This document shows positions 43,367-51,540 of a DNA stretch of 64,000 nt, piece after piece. Made by a program: the position numbers and the translations under genes. The stretch spans positions 1,849,001 through 1,913,000 of the forward strand of contig NZ_AP023033.1 of assembly GCF_019670125.1 (NCBI RefSeq), given 5' to 3'. The stretch comes from Agarivorans aestuarii. Lineage in GTDB: Bacteria > Pseudomonadota > Gammaproteobacteria > Enterobacterales > Celerinatantimonadaceae. Positions within the stretch are counted from its first letter, which is position 1; the number at the start of each line of letters is the position of its first letter. The notes under the pieces were generated by a model. The model was not told the origin of the DNA, searched no databases, and saw nothing but the letters and a program-made list of their open reading frames with translations.

Positions 43367-44545
43367 ATGCAACAGCCACAAGTTATGCTAGCGTGGAAAA
43401 GCGTATTTATGGGCTTTTCTTCCTCAAGCCAAGAGCGGCAATTTGCTAACTGGCAGTGGCAACAACAGCGCCAACATCTCTTTTGGGTTCAATCGCTCTA
43501 TTGCTTGTGTATTATCTCTTATCTTTTTCAATCGGGTGTACTTGCTGCTTGGTGGCAACAAGCCAATATAGGCGCATCTTTAGCATTAAGTGTTTGGTTT
43601 TGTTGTCAAATAGTGGTCACTTGGCTTGGTTTGAAATTGGTCACAGCCCGCTCAGCCCATGTTTTATTAGCTGCCCATGCAATAATACATTTCGCGTTAG
43701 TCTTTGCTTTAATGCATGGCGGAGGGGCGCTGCAGTTTAATGGCGTTCCAAACTGGTTAGTATACAGCCTACCGGTATTGTTTATTTGTTTCTATTTGCC
43801 CATCTTACTCGCTGTCAGCTTGATAGTTGTTGCTACTTTGCTCACCTTGAGTGTGGTTGAGCCCTTAAACACAAATCAAGTACAAAATTGGCCTTATGTT
43901 GAGCTGCCAAATGCCTTAGTTCACAGTTTGCTAGTATCTATTATTGTTTGTCTTTGTCATGCTTTGTGGCGTCATCGCTATACCCACGAACAAGGCTTAG
44001 ACTTGTTCCAAGAGAAAGAACAGCCAAGCAGTGAAAACTTACCTTTGTTTAAGCAATCGATAGATACCGATGAACTTACTGGCTATGCAAATTTTGCTCG
44101 CTTTAAACAGTTTTCTGAGATAGAAATTGAACGTACCTCTCGTTATCAGAATGCCTATTCTATTGTTTTGATTAACGTCAATCATTTTAGCCGATACCGT
44201 GATAAATTAGGCGCTGATGAAGCGGATAAGCTATTGGTTAAACTAGCGAATTTTTTGCAATCTAAAATACGCAAAGTAGACTTGTTGGCCCGTTGCGAAA
44301 AAGATCAGTTTGTTATTGGGTTACCCGAGTCTAGCCTATATCAAGCTTTGGATACTGCTGAGCGGATCCACGATGCATTAGGCAGCGAGTTTTGGCTCAG
44401 TTATCTTGATGAGTTAGAGCTTGGCTCTCGTTTGGGGGTAGCTTGCGTAGATGGCGCTGCCAACAATATTGAGACACTAATGAACAAAGCTGAAAACGCA
44501 ATGAACAATCATCGAAGTGCCAGCGCCCTAAGCTACGGACGCTAG
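43367..44545 (+). CDS. Membrane protein with degenerate GGDEF domain
   Basis: 392 residues. About six hydrophobic segments in residues 40-215 (a membrane sensor), then a GGDEF fold from DTDELTGYANFARF onward (about 240-390). The catalytic GGDEF is replaced by EKDQF (E311-F315, preceded by C310), so cyclase activity is not expected. The I-site RKVD five residues before is kept, so it may bind c-di-GMP as a receptor. AAAGGA precedes the ATG. Divergent from csdA. The partner is unknown. Confidence 0.82.
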   Translation: MQQPQVMLAWKSVFMGFSSSSQERQFANWQWQQQRQHLFWVQSLYCLCIISYLFQSGVLAAWWQQANIGASLALSVWFCCQIVVTWLGLKLVTARSAHVLLAAHAIIHFALVFALMHGGGALQFNGVPNWLVYSLPVLFICFYLPILLAVSLIVVATLLTLSVVEPLNTNQVQNWPYVELPNALVHSLLVSIIVCLCHALWRHRYTHEQGLDLFQEKEQPSSENLPLFKQSIDTDELTGYANFARFKQFSEIEIERTSRYQNAYSIVLINVNHFSRYRDKLGADEADKLLVKLANFLQSKIRKVDLLARCEKDQFVIGLPESSLYQALDTAERIHDALGSEFWLSYLDELELGSRLGVACVDGAANNIETLMNKAENAMNNHRSASALSYGR

Positions 44546-44601
44546 AACGAAATCTTAATCAATCTAAAACAAATGAGCATTCGCCTAAGGAGTGGGACTT
44601 A

Positions 44602-46017
44602 ATGCGTATATTGTTGCCTCTGCTATTGTTGTTATTTTCTTCTGCTAGTTATGCCGCTGATGGCTTTAATTTAACCTCGTCGTGGGTGGGCTATAGTGCG
44701 CTGGTTATTTTTGCTATCGCTTATTTATTGGTGATGAGCGAAGAAGTTATCCATTTACGAAAATCGAAACCAGTGCTGGTAGCCGCCGGCTTAATTTGGT
44801 TTTTGATTGCGATTTATTACCGCGGCTCTGGGCACGAAGAGCTGGTAACCGATGCTTTTCGCCATAACTTACTCGAGTTTTCAGAATTAATGTTGTTCTT
44901 GCTGGTGGCGATGACGTATATCAACGCCATGGAAGAGCGCCGCTTATTTGATGCTTTGCGGGCCTGGCTGGTCAGTAAGAAGCTGAGTTATCGCAAGCTG
45001 TTTTGGTTAACCGGCTGCTTAGCCTTTGTTATTTCGCCAGTGGCCGATAACCTCACTACCGCACTACTGATGTGCGCGGTGGTAACTAAAGTAGCGCAAG
45101 GCAACAGCCGATTTATTAACTTAGCCTGTATTAACATTGTAGTGGGAGCTAACGCTGGAGGGGCATTCAGTCCCTTTGGTGATATTACAACCCTGATGGT
45201 TTGGCAAAAAGGCTTAGTCACTTTTGGTCAGTTTTTCGATTTGTTAATTCCATCTTTTGTTAACTTCGTTATTCCTGCTTTTATCATGTCGATGTTTGTC
45301 TCCGCAGATGCGGTAGAAGCGGAACATGAGGAGGTCGAGCTTAAGCGCGGCGCAAGACGAATTGTCGGTTTATTTCTAATCACTATTGCCACTGCCGTAA
45401 TGGGACATAGCCTGTTCCATATGCCTCCGGTTATGGGCATGATGATGGGCTTAGGTTATTTACAATTCTTTGGCTTCTTCTTACGCAGAACCTTAGCCAC
45501 AAGCCTACATAGAAAGGCCGTTGATGCTATTTCTCATCGAGATGATGCCCGACTAAAAGCCTTGGGCAGTGTGGTTCCCTTTGACATTTTTAACCGGGTA
45601 GCACGGGCGGAGTGGGACACCTTATTGTTCTTCTACGGCGTGGTCGTGTGTGTTGGTGGCCTTGGCTTTATTGGTTATTTAGAAATGGCATCCAACACCA
45701 TGTATCTAAATTGGGACCCAACTTACGCCAACATCGCTGTTGGGGTATTAAGTGCCATTGTAGATAATATTCCGGTGATGTTTGCAGTGCTTACCATGGA
45801 GCCTACGATGTCTTTAGGCCAATGGCTATTGGTGACGCTAACCGCAGGGGTTGGTGGTAGCATGTTATCAATTGGTTCTGCAGCTGGTGTTGCCCTAATG
45901 GGCCAAGCCAGAGGCCACTATACCTTCATTAGCCACCTTCGTTGGGCACCAGTAATTGCACTGGGTTACGCGGCATCTATTGTTTGTCACTTGGTGTTGA
46001 ACAAAGCCTTGTTTTAA
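44602..46017 (+). CDS. nhaD: Sodium/proton antiporter NhaD
   Basis: 471 residues with about 12 membrane segments and a possible signal peptide (SSASYAA). NhaD marks: SPVADNLTTALLMCAVV (Asp in the ion site) and GANAGGAFSPFGDITTLMVW, then IVDNIPVMFAVLTM (second discontinuous helix with Asp). Exports Na+ (or Li+) at alkaline pH in marine bacteria. Follows the degenerate GGDEF gene by about 56 bases. A strong terminator follows. Confidence 0.93.
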   Translation: MRILLPLLLLLFSSASYAADGFNLTSSWVGYSALVIFAIAYLLVMSEEVIHLRKSKPVLVAAGLIWFLIAIYYRGSGHEELVTDAFRHNLLEFSELMLFLLVAMTYINAMEERRLFDALRAWLVSKKLSYRKLFWLTGCLAFVISPVADNLTTALLMCAVVTKVAQGNSRFINLACINIVVGANAGGAFSPFGDITTLMVWQKGLVTFGQFFDLLIPSFVNFVIPAFIMSMFVSADAVEAEHEEVELKRGARRIVGLFLITIATAVMGHSLFHMPPVMGMMMGLGYLQFFGFFLRRTLATSLHRKAVDAISHRDDARLKALGSVVPFDIFNRVARAEWDTLLFFYGVVVCVGGLGFIGYLEMASNTMYLNWDPTYANIAVGVLSAIVDNIPVMFAVLTMEPTMSLGQWLLVTLTAGVGGSMLSIGSAAGVALMGQARGHYTFISHLRWAPVIALGYAASIVCHLVLNKALF

Positions 46018-46030
46018 TTTGAACAGAAAT

Positions 46031-46058
46031 AAAAAAGCCACCTAAGGGTGGCTTTTTT
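46031..46058. terminator. Bidirectional rho-independent terminator
   Basis: AAAAAAGCCACC, loop TAAG, GGTGGCTTTTTT, a 12-bp stem counting the A/T arms. It serves nhaD on the plus strand and the yeaG-yeaH-spoVR operon on the minus strand. Confidence 0.92.
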
Positions 46059-46071
46059 GTCGCTAATCTAT

Positions 46072-47571
46072 CTAGTCTTGGGCTGGGCAGCGGGCTATTT
46101 CTTGTACCCCGCCATTATCGTCACTTTGTTCGAGAATCACGTCAAAGCCCCATAAGCGATGTAGGTGTTTAATCACTTCATCTTTGCTTTTCCCAAGAGG
46201 AATGCCTTGATGAGGAACGTAACGCAAGGTGAGCGACCGATCACCGCGTAAGTTAACATTGTATACCTGAATGTTAGGTTCAATATTGCTTAGGTTGTAT
46301 TGGGCACTGAGCGCTTCTCTTACTTGCTGATAACCATGGTCGTCATGAATGGCTTTAACCTTTAGGTAGGGCTTGTTTTCGTCATCATCTAGGGTAAATA
46401 ATTTTAAGTCACGTATTACCTTGGGTGATAAGTATTGGCTAATAAAGCTTTCATCCTTAAAGTTCCGCATGGCAAAATGTAGGGTTTTAAGCCAATCGCT
46501 GCCGGCGATATCAGGGAACCACTTGCGATCCTCATCGGTGGGTGATTCACATATCCTACGAATGTCGGTCATCATGGCAAAACCCAAAGCATAGGGGTTT
46601 ATCCCATTAAAATAAGGGCTGTTATAAGCGGGTTGCATCACTACGCTGGTGTGGCTGTGCAAAATCTCTAGAATAAAGCGCTCGCTCACTTGTCCGTGGT
46701 CGAACATATGATTGGTGATGGTGTAATGCCAGAAGGTGGCCCATCCTTCATTCATCACTTGAGTTTGTTTTTGTGGATAAAAGTACTGACTGATTTTTCT
46801 TACAATGCGAACAATTTCTCGCTGCCAAGTTTCCAATAAGGGGGCATGTTTCTCGATGAAATAGAGCATGTTCTCTTCAGGGGAGGCGGGAAAACGCTGA
46901 CGTTTTTCTACGTTTGGATCTTCTTTTGTAGGAATGGTTTTCCACAACTCATTGATTTGGCTCTGTAAGTATTCGGCTCGAGCGTCTTGACGAGACTTTT
47001 CCTCTTCCATTGAAATTGGGCTGGGTCGTTTGTAACGATCGACGCCGTAGTTCATTAAGGCGTGGCAAGAGTCGAGCAAATCTTCAACCGCCTGAACGCC
47101 ATGGCGAGCTTCACATTTGCTAATGTAGTTTTTGGCAAATACCAAATAATCAATGATTGAGCTGGCGTCGGTCCAAGTTTTAAACAGGTAGTTATTTTTG
47201 AAGAAACTATTATGGCCAAAGCAGGCATGGGCGATAACCAAAGCCTGCATTGGCATGGTGTTTTCTTCCATCAAGTAAGCAATACAAGGGTCTGAATTAA
47301 TAACAATTTCGTAGGCCAGACCCATTTGACCACGTTTGTAGGTTTGTTCGGTTTGGATAAATTTTTTACCGTAAGACCAATGATGATAGCCAATGGGCAT
47401 ACCTACGCTGGAATAAGCATCCATCATCTGTTCGGCGGTAATCACTTCAATTTGATTTGGATAAGTATCTAATTGATAGTGTTGTGCAACCTTTTCAATC
47501 TCTTGATGATAAAGCTCAAGCATTTCAAAGGTCCAATCTGGTCCATCGGGCAACATCTTAGTTTTGCTCAT
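46072..47571 (-). CDS. spoVR: SpoVR family protein (YcgB-like)
   Basis: 499 residues from the ATG at 47571. An upstream in-frame extension overlaps yeaH and lacks a ribosome site. Conserved features include the HHWSYGKKFIQTEQTYKRG segment (key part HHWSYGKKF), HACFGHNSFFKNNYLF and WATFWHYTI. SpoVR/YcgB proteins travel with PrkA and a VWA protein; biochemical role unclear. Seven bases after yeaH, so last gene of a three-gene operon. Confidence 0.92.
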   Translation of the reverse strand: MSKTKMLPDGPDWTFEMLELYHQEIEKVAQHYQLDTYPNQIEVITAEQMMDAYSSVGMPIGYHHWSYGKKFIQTEQTYKRGQMGLAYEIVINSDPCIAYLMEENTMPMQALVIAHACFGHNSFFKNNYLFKTWTDASSIIDYLVFAKNYISKCEARHGVQAVEDLLDSCHALMNYGVDRYKRPSPISMEEEKSRQDARAEYLQSQINELWKTIPTKEDPNVEKRQRFPASPEENMLYFIEKHAPLLETWQREIVRIVRKISQYFYPQKQTQVMNEGWATFWHYTITNHMFDHGQVSERFILEILHSHTSVVMQPAYNSPYFNGINPYALGFAMMTDIRRICESPTDEDRKWFPDIAGSDWLKTLHFAMRNFKDESFISQYLSPKVIRDLKLFTLDDDENKPYLKVKAIHDDHGYQQVREALSAQYNLSNIEPNIQVYNVNLRGDRSLTLRYVPHQGIPLGKSKDEVIKHLHRLWGFDVILEQSDDNGGVQEIARCPAQD

Positions 47572-47578
47572 GAGGGCC

Positions 47579-48850
47579 TCACACAGTGGTTTTTTTGAAG
47601 AGATCTCTAAATGTCGGCAATATTTCTTCGGCATTTTTCACATGACGAATAGAGAAGTTAGGGAAGATTTCACTGAGCTGTTCGTATTCGTGCCACAAGC
47701 TTTGGTGGGCACGGCTGGTTATTTCTATGTATGCGTAATGGCGGCTTAGAGGGAGCAGTGTTTTCTCGAGTAATGCGCGACATTTTGGGGAGTCATCGGC
47801 CCAGTTATCGCCGTCTGAAGCCTGGGCTGCGTATATGTTCCATTGGTTTTTCGGGTAGCGTTCTTCAATAATTTTATCCATTAAGTTAAGCGCGCTAGAA
47901 ACAATGGTGCCACCAGTTTCTTGAGAGTAGAAAAACTCATGCTCATCAACTTCTTTAGCTTGAGTGTGGTGGCGAATAAACACCACCTCGATTTTTTCGT
48001 AACTGCGGGTCAAAAATAGATAGAGCAGTAAGTAGAAACGCTTGGCAATGTCTTTGGTTGCTTGGTCCATAGAGCCAGAGACATCCATTAAACAAAACAT
48101 TACTGCTTGGCTACTCGGCACCGGGTGTTTGGCAAAGTTATTAAACTTAAGATCGAAGGTATCGATAAAGGGAATGTTTGAAAGCTTGCGTTTAAGTTCT
48201 ACGATCTCTGCTTTTATTGCTTCAATCTCACTGTGCGGAACGTGAGCGTCAGACTGTTTTTGTTCTAATTGCAGCTCTAAAGCTCTTAACCGTTTGCGCT
48301 TATCGCCACCCATGGCCATGCGTCTAGCCAGAGAATTTTGCAAAGAACGAACAATGTTGATATTGGCGGGTACGCCGTCGTTGGTAAAGCCGGCTCGTGC
48401 GGTGCGATATTCAACAATGCTATCAACATCGGTTTCTTGCAGGTTAGGAAGCTCTAAGTCATCAAACAAGATGTCGAGATATTCGTCTTTGGAAATATTA
48501 AACTGAAACTCTTCGGTGCCTTCTCCTTGGTCGCTGGCCTCGCCATCTCCAGGGCCGCCGGCTCCTTCACCTTGTGGTGGGCGTTCAATCTTATCGCCGG
48601 TACCAAATTGATCGTTGCCGGGTAGGGTGCGCTGACGTTGCCCTCCATCTCCTTGATGAAAAAAGGGCTCGGTAATGTCTTTATGAGGAATGCTTATGCT
48701 TTCGCTGTTCTCCAAATCTTGGATACTGCGTTGATTAACGGCATCGTTTACTGCACGTTTAATTTGGCTTTTATAACGGCGAATAAAGCGCTGGCGGTTA
48801 ACCGCGCTTTTATTCTTACCATTTAAACGTCGATCGATAAAATGAGCCAT
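47579..48850 (-). CDS. yeaH: YeaH/DUF444 VWA-domain protein
   Basis: 423 residues. N-terminus [30 protein letters not shown] (key part [19 protein letters not shown]) and a C-terminal von Willebrand A-like domain with the MIDAS motif [15 protein letters not shown], then [14 protein letters not shown]. The middle has a long acidic Gly/Glu stretch (residues about 80-110). Acts with the PrkA kinase under nutrient stress in E. coli; mechanism not known. Eighteen bases after yeaG. Confidence 0.92.
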   Translation of the reverse strand: MAHFIDRRLNGKNKSAVNRQRFIRRYKSQIKRAVNDAVNQRSIQDLENSESISIPHKDITEPFFHQGDGGQRQRTLPGNDQFGTGDKIERPPQGEGAGGPGDGEASDQGEGTEEFQFNISKDEYLDILFDDLELPNLQETDVDSIVEYRTARAGFTNDGVPANINIVRSLQNSLARRMAMGGDKRKRLRALELQLEQKQSDAHVPHSEIEAIKAEIVELKRKLSNIPFIDTFDLKFNNFAKHPVPSSQAVMFCLMDVSGSMDQATKDIAKRFYLLLYLFLTRSYEKIEVVFIRHHTQAKEVDEHEFFYSQETGGTIVSSALNLMDKIIEERYPKNQWNIYAAQASDGDNWADDSPKCRALLEKTLLPLSRHYAYIEITSRAHQSLWHEYEQLSEIFPNFSIRHVKNAEEILPTFRDLFKKTTV

Positions 48851-48868
48851 AGGCGCCCTCCATCAAAT

Positions 48869-50791
48869 CTAAGACGATTTACGAACGCGTAAATACCATT
48901 CAGATAACAAACGCACTTGTTTGCGGGTGTATCCTTTCTCCATCATCCGAGCAACAAAGTCATCGTGTTTTTGTTGGTCGTCGGCAGAGGTTTTAGTATT
49001 GAAGGAAATAACTGGCAGTAAGTCTTCGGTATTTGAGAACATTTTCTTCTCAATCACTGTGCGAAGTTTTTCGTAGCTGGTCCAGTTAGGGTTTTTACCG
49101 TCATTGCCAGCACGAGCACGTAAGACAAAGTTAACGATTTCATTACGAAAGTCTTTAGGATTACTAATGCCAGCTGGCTTCTCTATTTTCTCAAGCTCGG
49201 CGTTTAGCGCTGCTCGGTCAAATAGCTGGCCAGTATCTGGGTCACGATATTCTTGGTCTTGAATCCAGAAATCGGCGTAAATCACGTAACGATCAAAGAT
49301 ATTTTGGCCGTATTCAGAGTAAGACTCCAAGTAGGCGGTTTGAATTTCTTTGCCAATAAAGTCGACGTATTTAGGAATTAAGTAGCCTTTTAAGTGTTCT
49401 AAGTAGCGGTCCGCCACTTCTTGGCTATATTGTTCACGCTCTATTTGTTGTTCAAGAACATAGAACAGATGAACCGCGTTAGCTGCGACTTCGGTGGTAT
49501 CAAAGTTAAATACTCGAGACAAGATCTTAAAGGCGAAGCGGGTGGACAAACCTTCCATGCCTTCGTTAACCCCGGCAAAGTCTCTATATTCTTGATAAGA
49601 CTTGGCTTTTGGATCGGTGTCTTTTAGAGTTTCGCCATCGTAAACTCGCATTTTTGAATAGATGCTTGAGTTCTCTGGGTCTTTAAGCCTCGATAAAACT
49701 GAAAACTGCGACAATAACTCTAAGGTGCTTGGCGCACATTTAGCAGTGTTTAATTCACTATTATCTAGCAGTTTTTGATAAATTTTTATCTCTTCGCTTA
49801 CTCGTAAGCAATAAGGCACTTTTACAATATAAACGCGGTCTAAAAAGGCCTCGTTGTTTTTGTTATTTTTAAAGCTTTGCCACTCGGATTCATTTGAGTG
49901 AGCCAAAATAATGCCTTCGAAGGGAATTGCCGAGAGCCCTTCGGTACCGTTGAAGTTGCCTTCTTGGGTTGCGGTGAGTAGAGGATGTAGTACTTTAATT
50001 GGCGCTTTGAACATCTCTACAAATTCCATCAAACCCTGATTAGCTCTACACAAGGCTCCTGAGTAGCTGTAGGCATCGGGGTCGTTTTGAGCAAAATGCT
50101 CTAACTGGCGAATATCAACTTTACCCACCAATGAAGAAATATCTTGGTTGTTTTCATCACCTGGTTCAGTTTTAGCGATGGCAATTTGATTGATGATGGA
50201 GGGATAGCATTTAACCACCTTGAACTTACTAATATCTCCGCAGTATTCATTTAAACGTTTGGCTGCCCAAGGCGACATAATGTTTTTTAAATGGCGCTTA
50301 CTAATGCCGTATTCTTTCTCAAGAATGTTGCCATCTTCGTTGGCGTCAAATAAGCAGAATGGATGGTCGTTTACTGGAGAGCCTTTCAAGCGATAAATAG
50401 GTACTTGTTGCATGAGGGCTTTGAGTTTTTCCGCTAAAGAGGACTTACCGCCGCCAACTGGTCCCAACAAGTAAAGTATTTGCTTTCGCTCTTCAAGGCC
50501 TTGCGAGGAGTGTTTTAGATAGGAGACGATTTGTTCAATGCTATCTTCCATCCCATAAAATTCTTTAAATGCAGGGTAGCGAGCAATAACGCGGTTAGAG
50601 AAAAGCCGGCTTAGGCGTGAGTCTTTAGAAGTATCGACCATTTCTGGTTCGCCAATGGCGAGTAAAAGCCGTTCTGCAGCACTGGCGTAAGTACTTGGTT
50701 GTTCTTTACAAAGTGTTAAAAACTGATCGAGAGATAACTCTTCTTCTTGAGCCTGCTCGTAACGCTGTTGATAGTGGTCAAAAATACTCAT
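48869..50791 (-). CDS. yeaG: PrkA-family serine protein kinase (YeaG)
   Basis: 640 residues, the normal length of YeaG. AAA-type domain with Walker A LLGPVGGGKSSLAEKL (residues about 108-123), then the PrkA kinase-like C-terminal part. VFNFDTTEVAANAVHLFYVLEQQ lies in the link region. In E. coli YeaG acts with YeaH in adaptation to nitrogen starvation and stationary phase. First gene of the operon; AGGAGG lies eight bases upstream of the ATG. I found no convincing sigma-54 or sigma-S promoter by eye. Confidence 0.93.
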   Translation of the reverse strand: MSIFDHYQQRYEQAQEEELSLDQFLTLCKEQPSTYASAAERLLLAIGEPEMVDTSKDSRLSRLFSNRVIARYPAFKEFYGMEDSIEQIVSYLKHSSQGLEERKQILYLLGPVGGGKSSLAEKLKALMQQVPIYRLKGSPVNDHPFCLFDANEDGNILEKEYGISKRHLKNIMSPWAAKRLNEYCGDISKFKVVKCYPSIINQIAIAKTEPGDENNQDISSLVGKVDIRQLEHFAQNDPDAYSYSGALCRANQGLMEFVEMFKAPIKVLHPLLTATQEGNFNGTEGLSAIPFEGIILAHSNESEWQSFKNNKNNEAFLDRVYIVKVPYCLRVSEEIKIYQKLLDNSELNTAKCAPSTLELLSQFSVLSRLKDPENSSIYSKMRVYDGETLKDTDPKAKSYQEYRDFAGVNEGMEGLSTRFAFKILSRVFNFDTTEVAANAVHLFYVLEQQIEREQYSQEVADRYLEHLKGYLIPKYVDFIGKEIQTAYLESYSEYGQNIFDRYVIYADFWIQDQEYRDPDTGQLFDRAALNAELEKIEKPAGISNPKDFRNEIVNFVLRARAGNDGKNPNWTSYEKLRTVIEKKMFSNTEDLLPVISFNTKTSADDQQKHDDFVARMMEKGYTRKQVRLLSEWYLRVRKSS

Positions 50792-51121
50792 GGCCTAGGC
50801 CTCCTAAATACAAGCTATCTCTATAAAAGATAGAATTTGGAAACAAAAGATTTCATGAAGCGCTAAAATAAGTTTATACCATGGCAAAAATAAATTTATA
50901 AAAAATAAGCATTTTTTTAAAAATCCTTAGTCATTAATTGTTGCCATCCTGTCCCTTATAGAAAACCCGCGCAAGGCTCTTTGAGTATAACAAACAGGCA
51001 TAATTTGCTTCGCTTTATGTAAGTAAAGTACGTTTGCATAAACAAAAGAGATCGAAAAATGCATCGTTTCTTCAGCGTGTTAGGCCGCTCACATAAAGTT
51101 AATGAATTGTAAAATTTATGG

Positions 51122-51149
51122 TTGACCTAAAAATTCAACATGCTAATTT
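51122..51149 (+). promoter_or_regulatory. Sigma-70-like promoter of the candidate small RNA
   Basis: TTGACC (51122-51127) and TAATTT (51144-51149) with a 16-bp spacer. The predicted start is near 51156, at the foot of a folded RNA that ends in a terminator, with no reading frame between. Confidence 0.5.
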
Positions 51150-51155
51150 AGTTCA

Positions 51156-51268
51156 GTAGCTTGAACCTTCTAGCTTTGGTCGGCGAGCACTACATCGAGG
51201 GGAGTAGTGTTGAAGGTTTCCAAAAAGCACGTTTCCATTGGCTCTTGCTTTGCAAGAGCTCTTTTTTT
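51156..51268 (+). ncRNA. Candidate structured small RNA, about 113 nt
   Basis: An outer stem AACCTTC (51164-51170) with GAAGGTT (51212-51218) encloses a hairpin CACTAC (51188-51193) with GTAGTG (51204-51209), whose loop ATCGAGGGGA exposes a purine-rich GGGGA. After a short single-stranded stretch comes a terminator hairpin GCTCTTGC (51241-51248), TTT, GCAAGAGC (51252-51259), then CTTTTTTT. With a promoter upstream and no protein reading frame, this looks like an independently transcribed small RNA. I could not match it to a known family (Spot 42, Qrr, RyhB and CsrB/RsmY patterns were considered). Confidence 0.5.
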
Positions 51269-51540
51269 GCCTTTTTCTCCGTAGTTAGCCATCTTTATGC
51301 GCGTTTAGACTAAAGGATGATAACAATCATCCATTAGTATTATTCATTAAATTCAATTACTTAATAAGAAAGTTTTTGCTTTTAAGCACGCTAGTGCTAT
51401 TGAGTGTCTCATCTATACCAAAGTATAAGTTTCAAGCGACTAAATGCGCCCTAAGTTAGTTCGTAACAAATTGTTAACTTTTGGTCTGCTTTGTTGGTGT
51501 CACTTTCGATTTCAGCATCTTAGCTCCAGTAGGGTAAATA

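Larger units (their letters stand above)
50792..51540. other. Long intergenic region
   Basis: Holds no protein gene. It contains the promoter of yeaG (minus), a candidate small RNA with promoter and terminator (51156-51268), and the start region of the second symporter gene, including the TTGTTAACTTTT word at 51472-51483 and AGGG before its TTG start. Confidence 0.5.

Noticed and set aside
50792-50900. A sigma-54 (-24/-12) promoter for yeaG
   Set aside because: In E. coli this operon can be sigma-54 dependent, but no GG-N10-GC spaced match with a TGGCAC-like element was found on the minus strand here.
51156-51268. Identity of the small RNA as Spot 42, Qrr, RyhB or CsrB/RsmY
   Set aside because: None of the conserved cores I remember for these families is present, and repeated GGA hairpins typical of CsrB/RsmY are missing.
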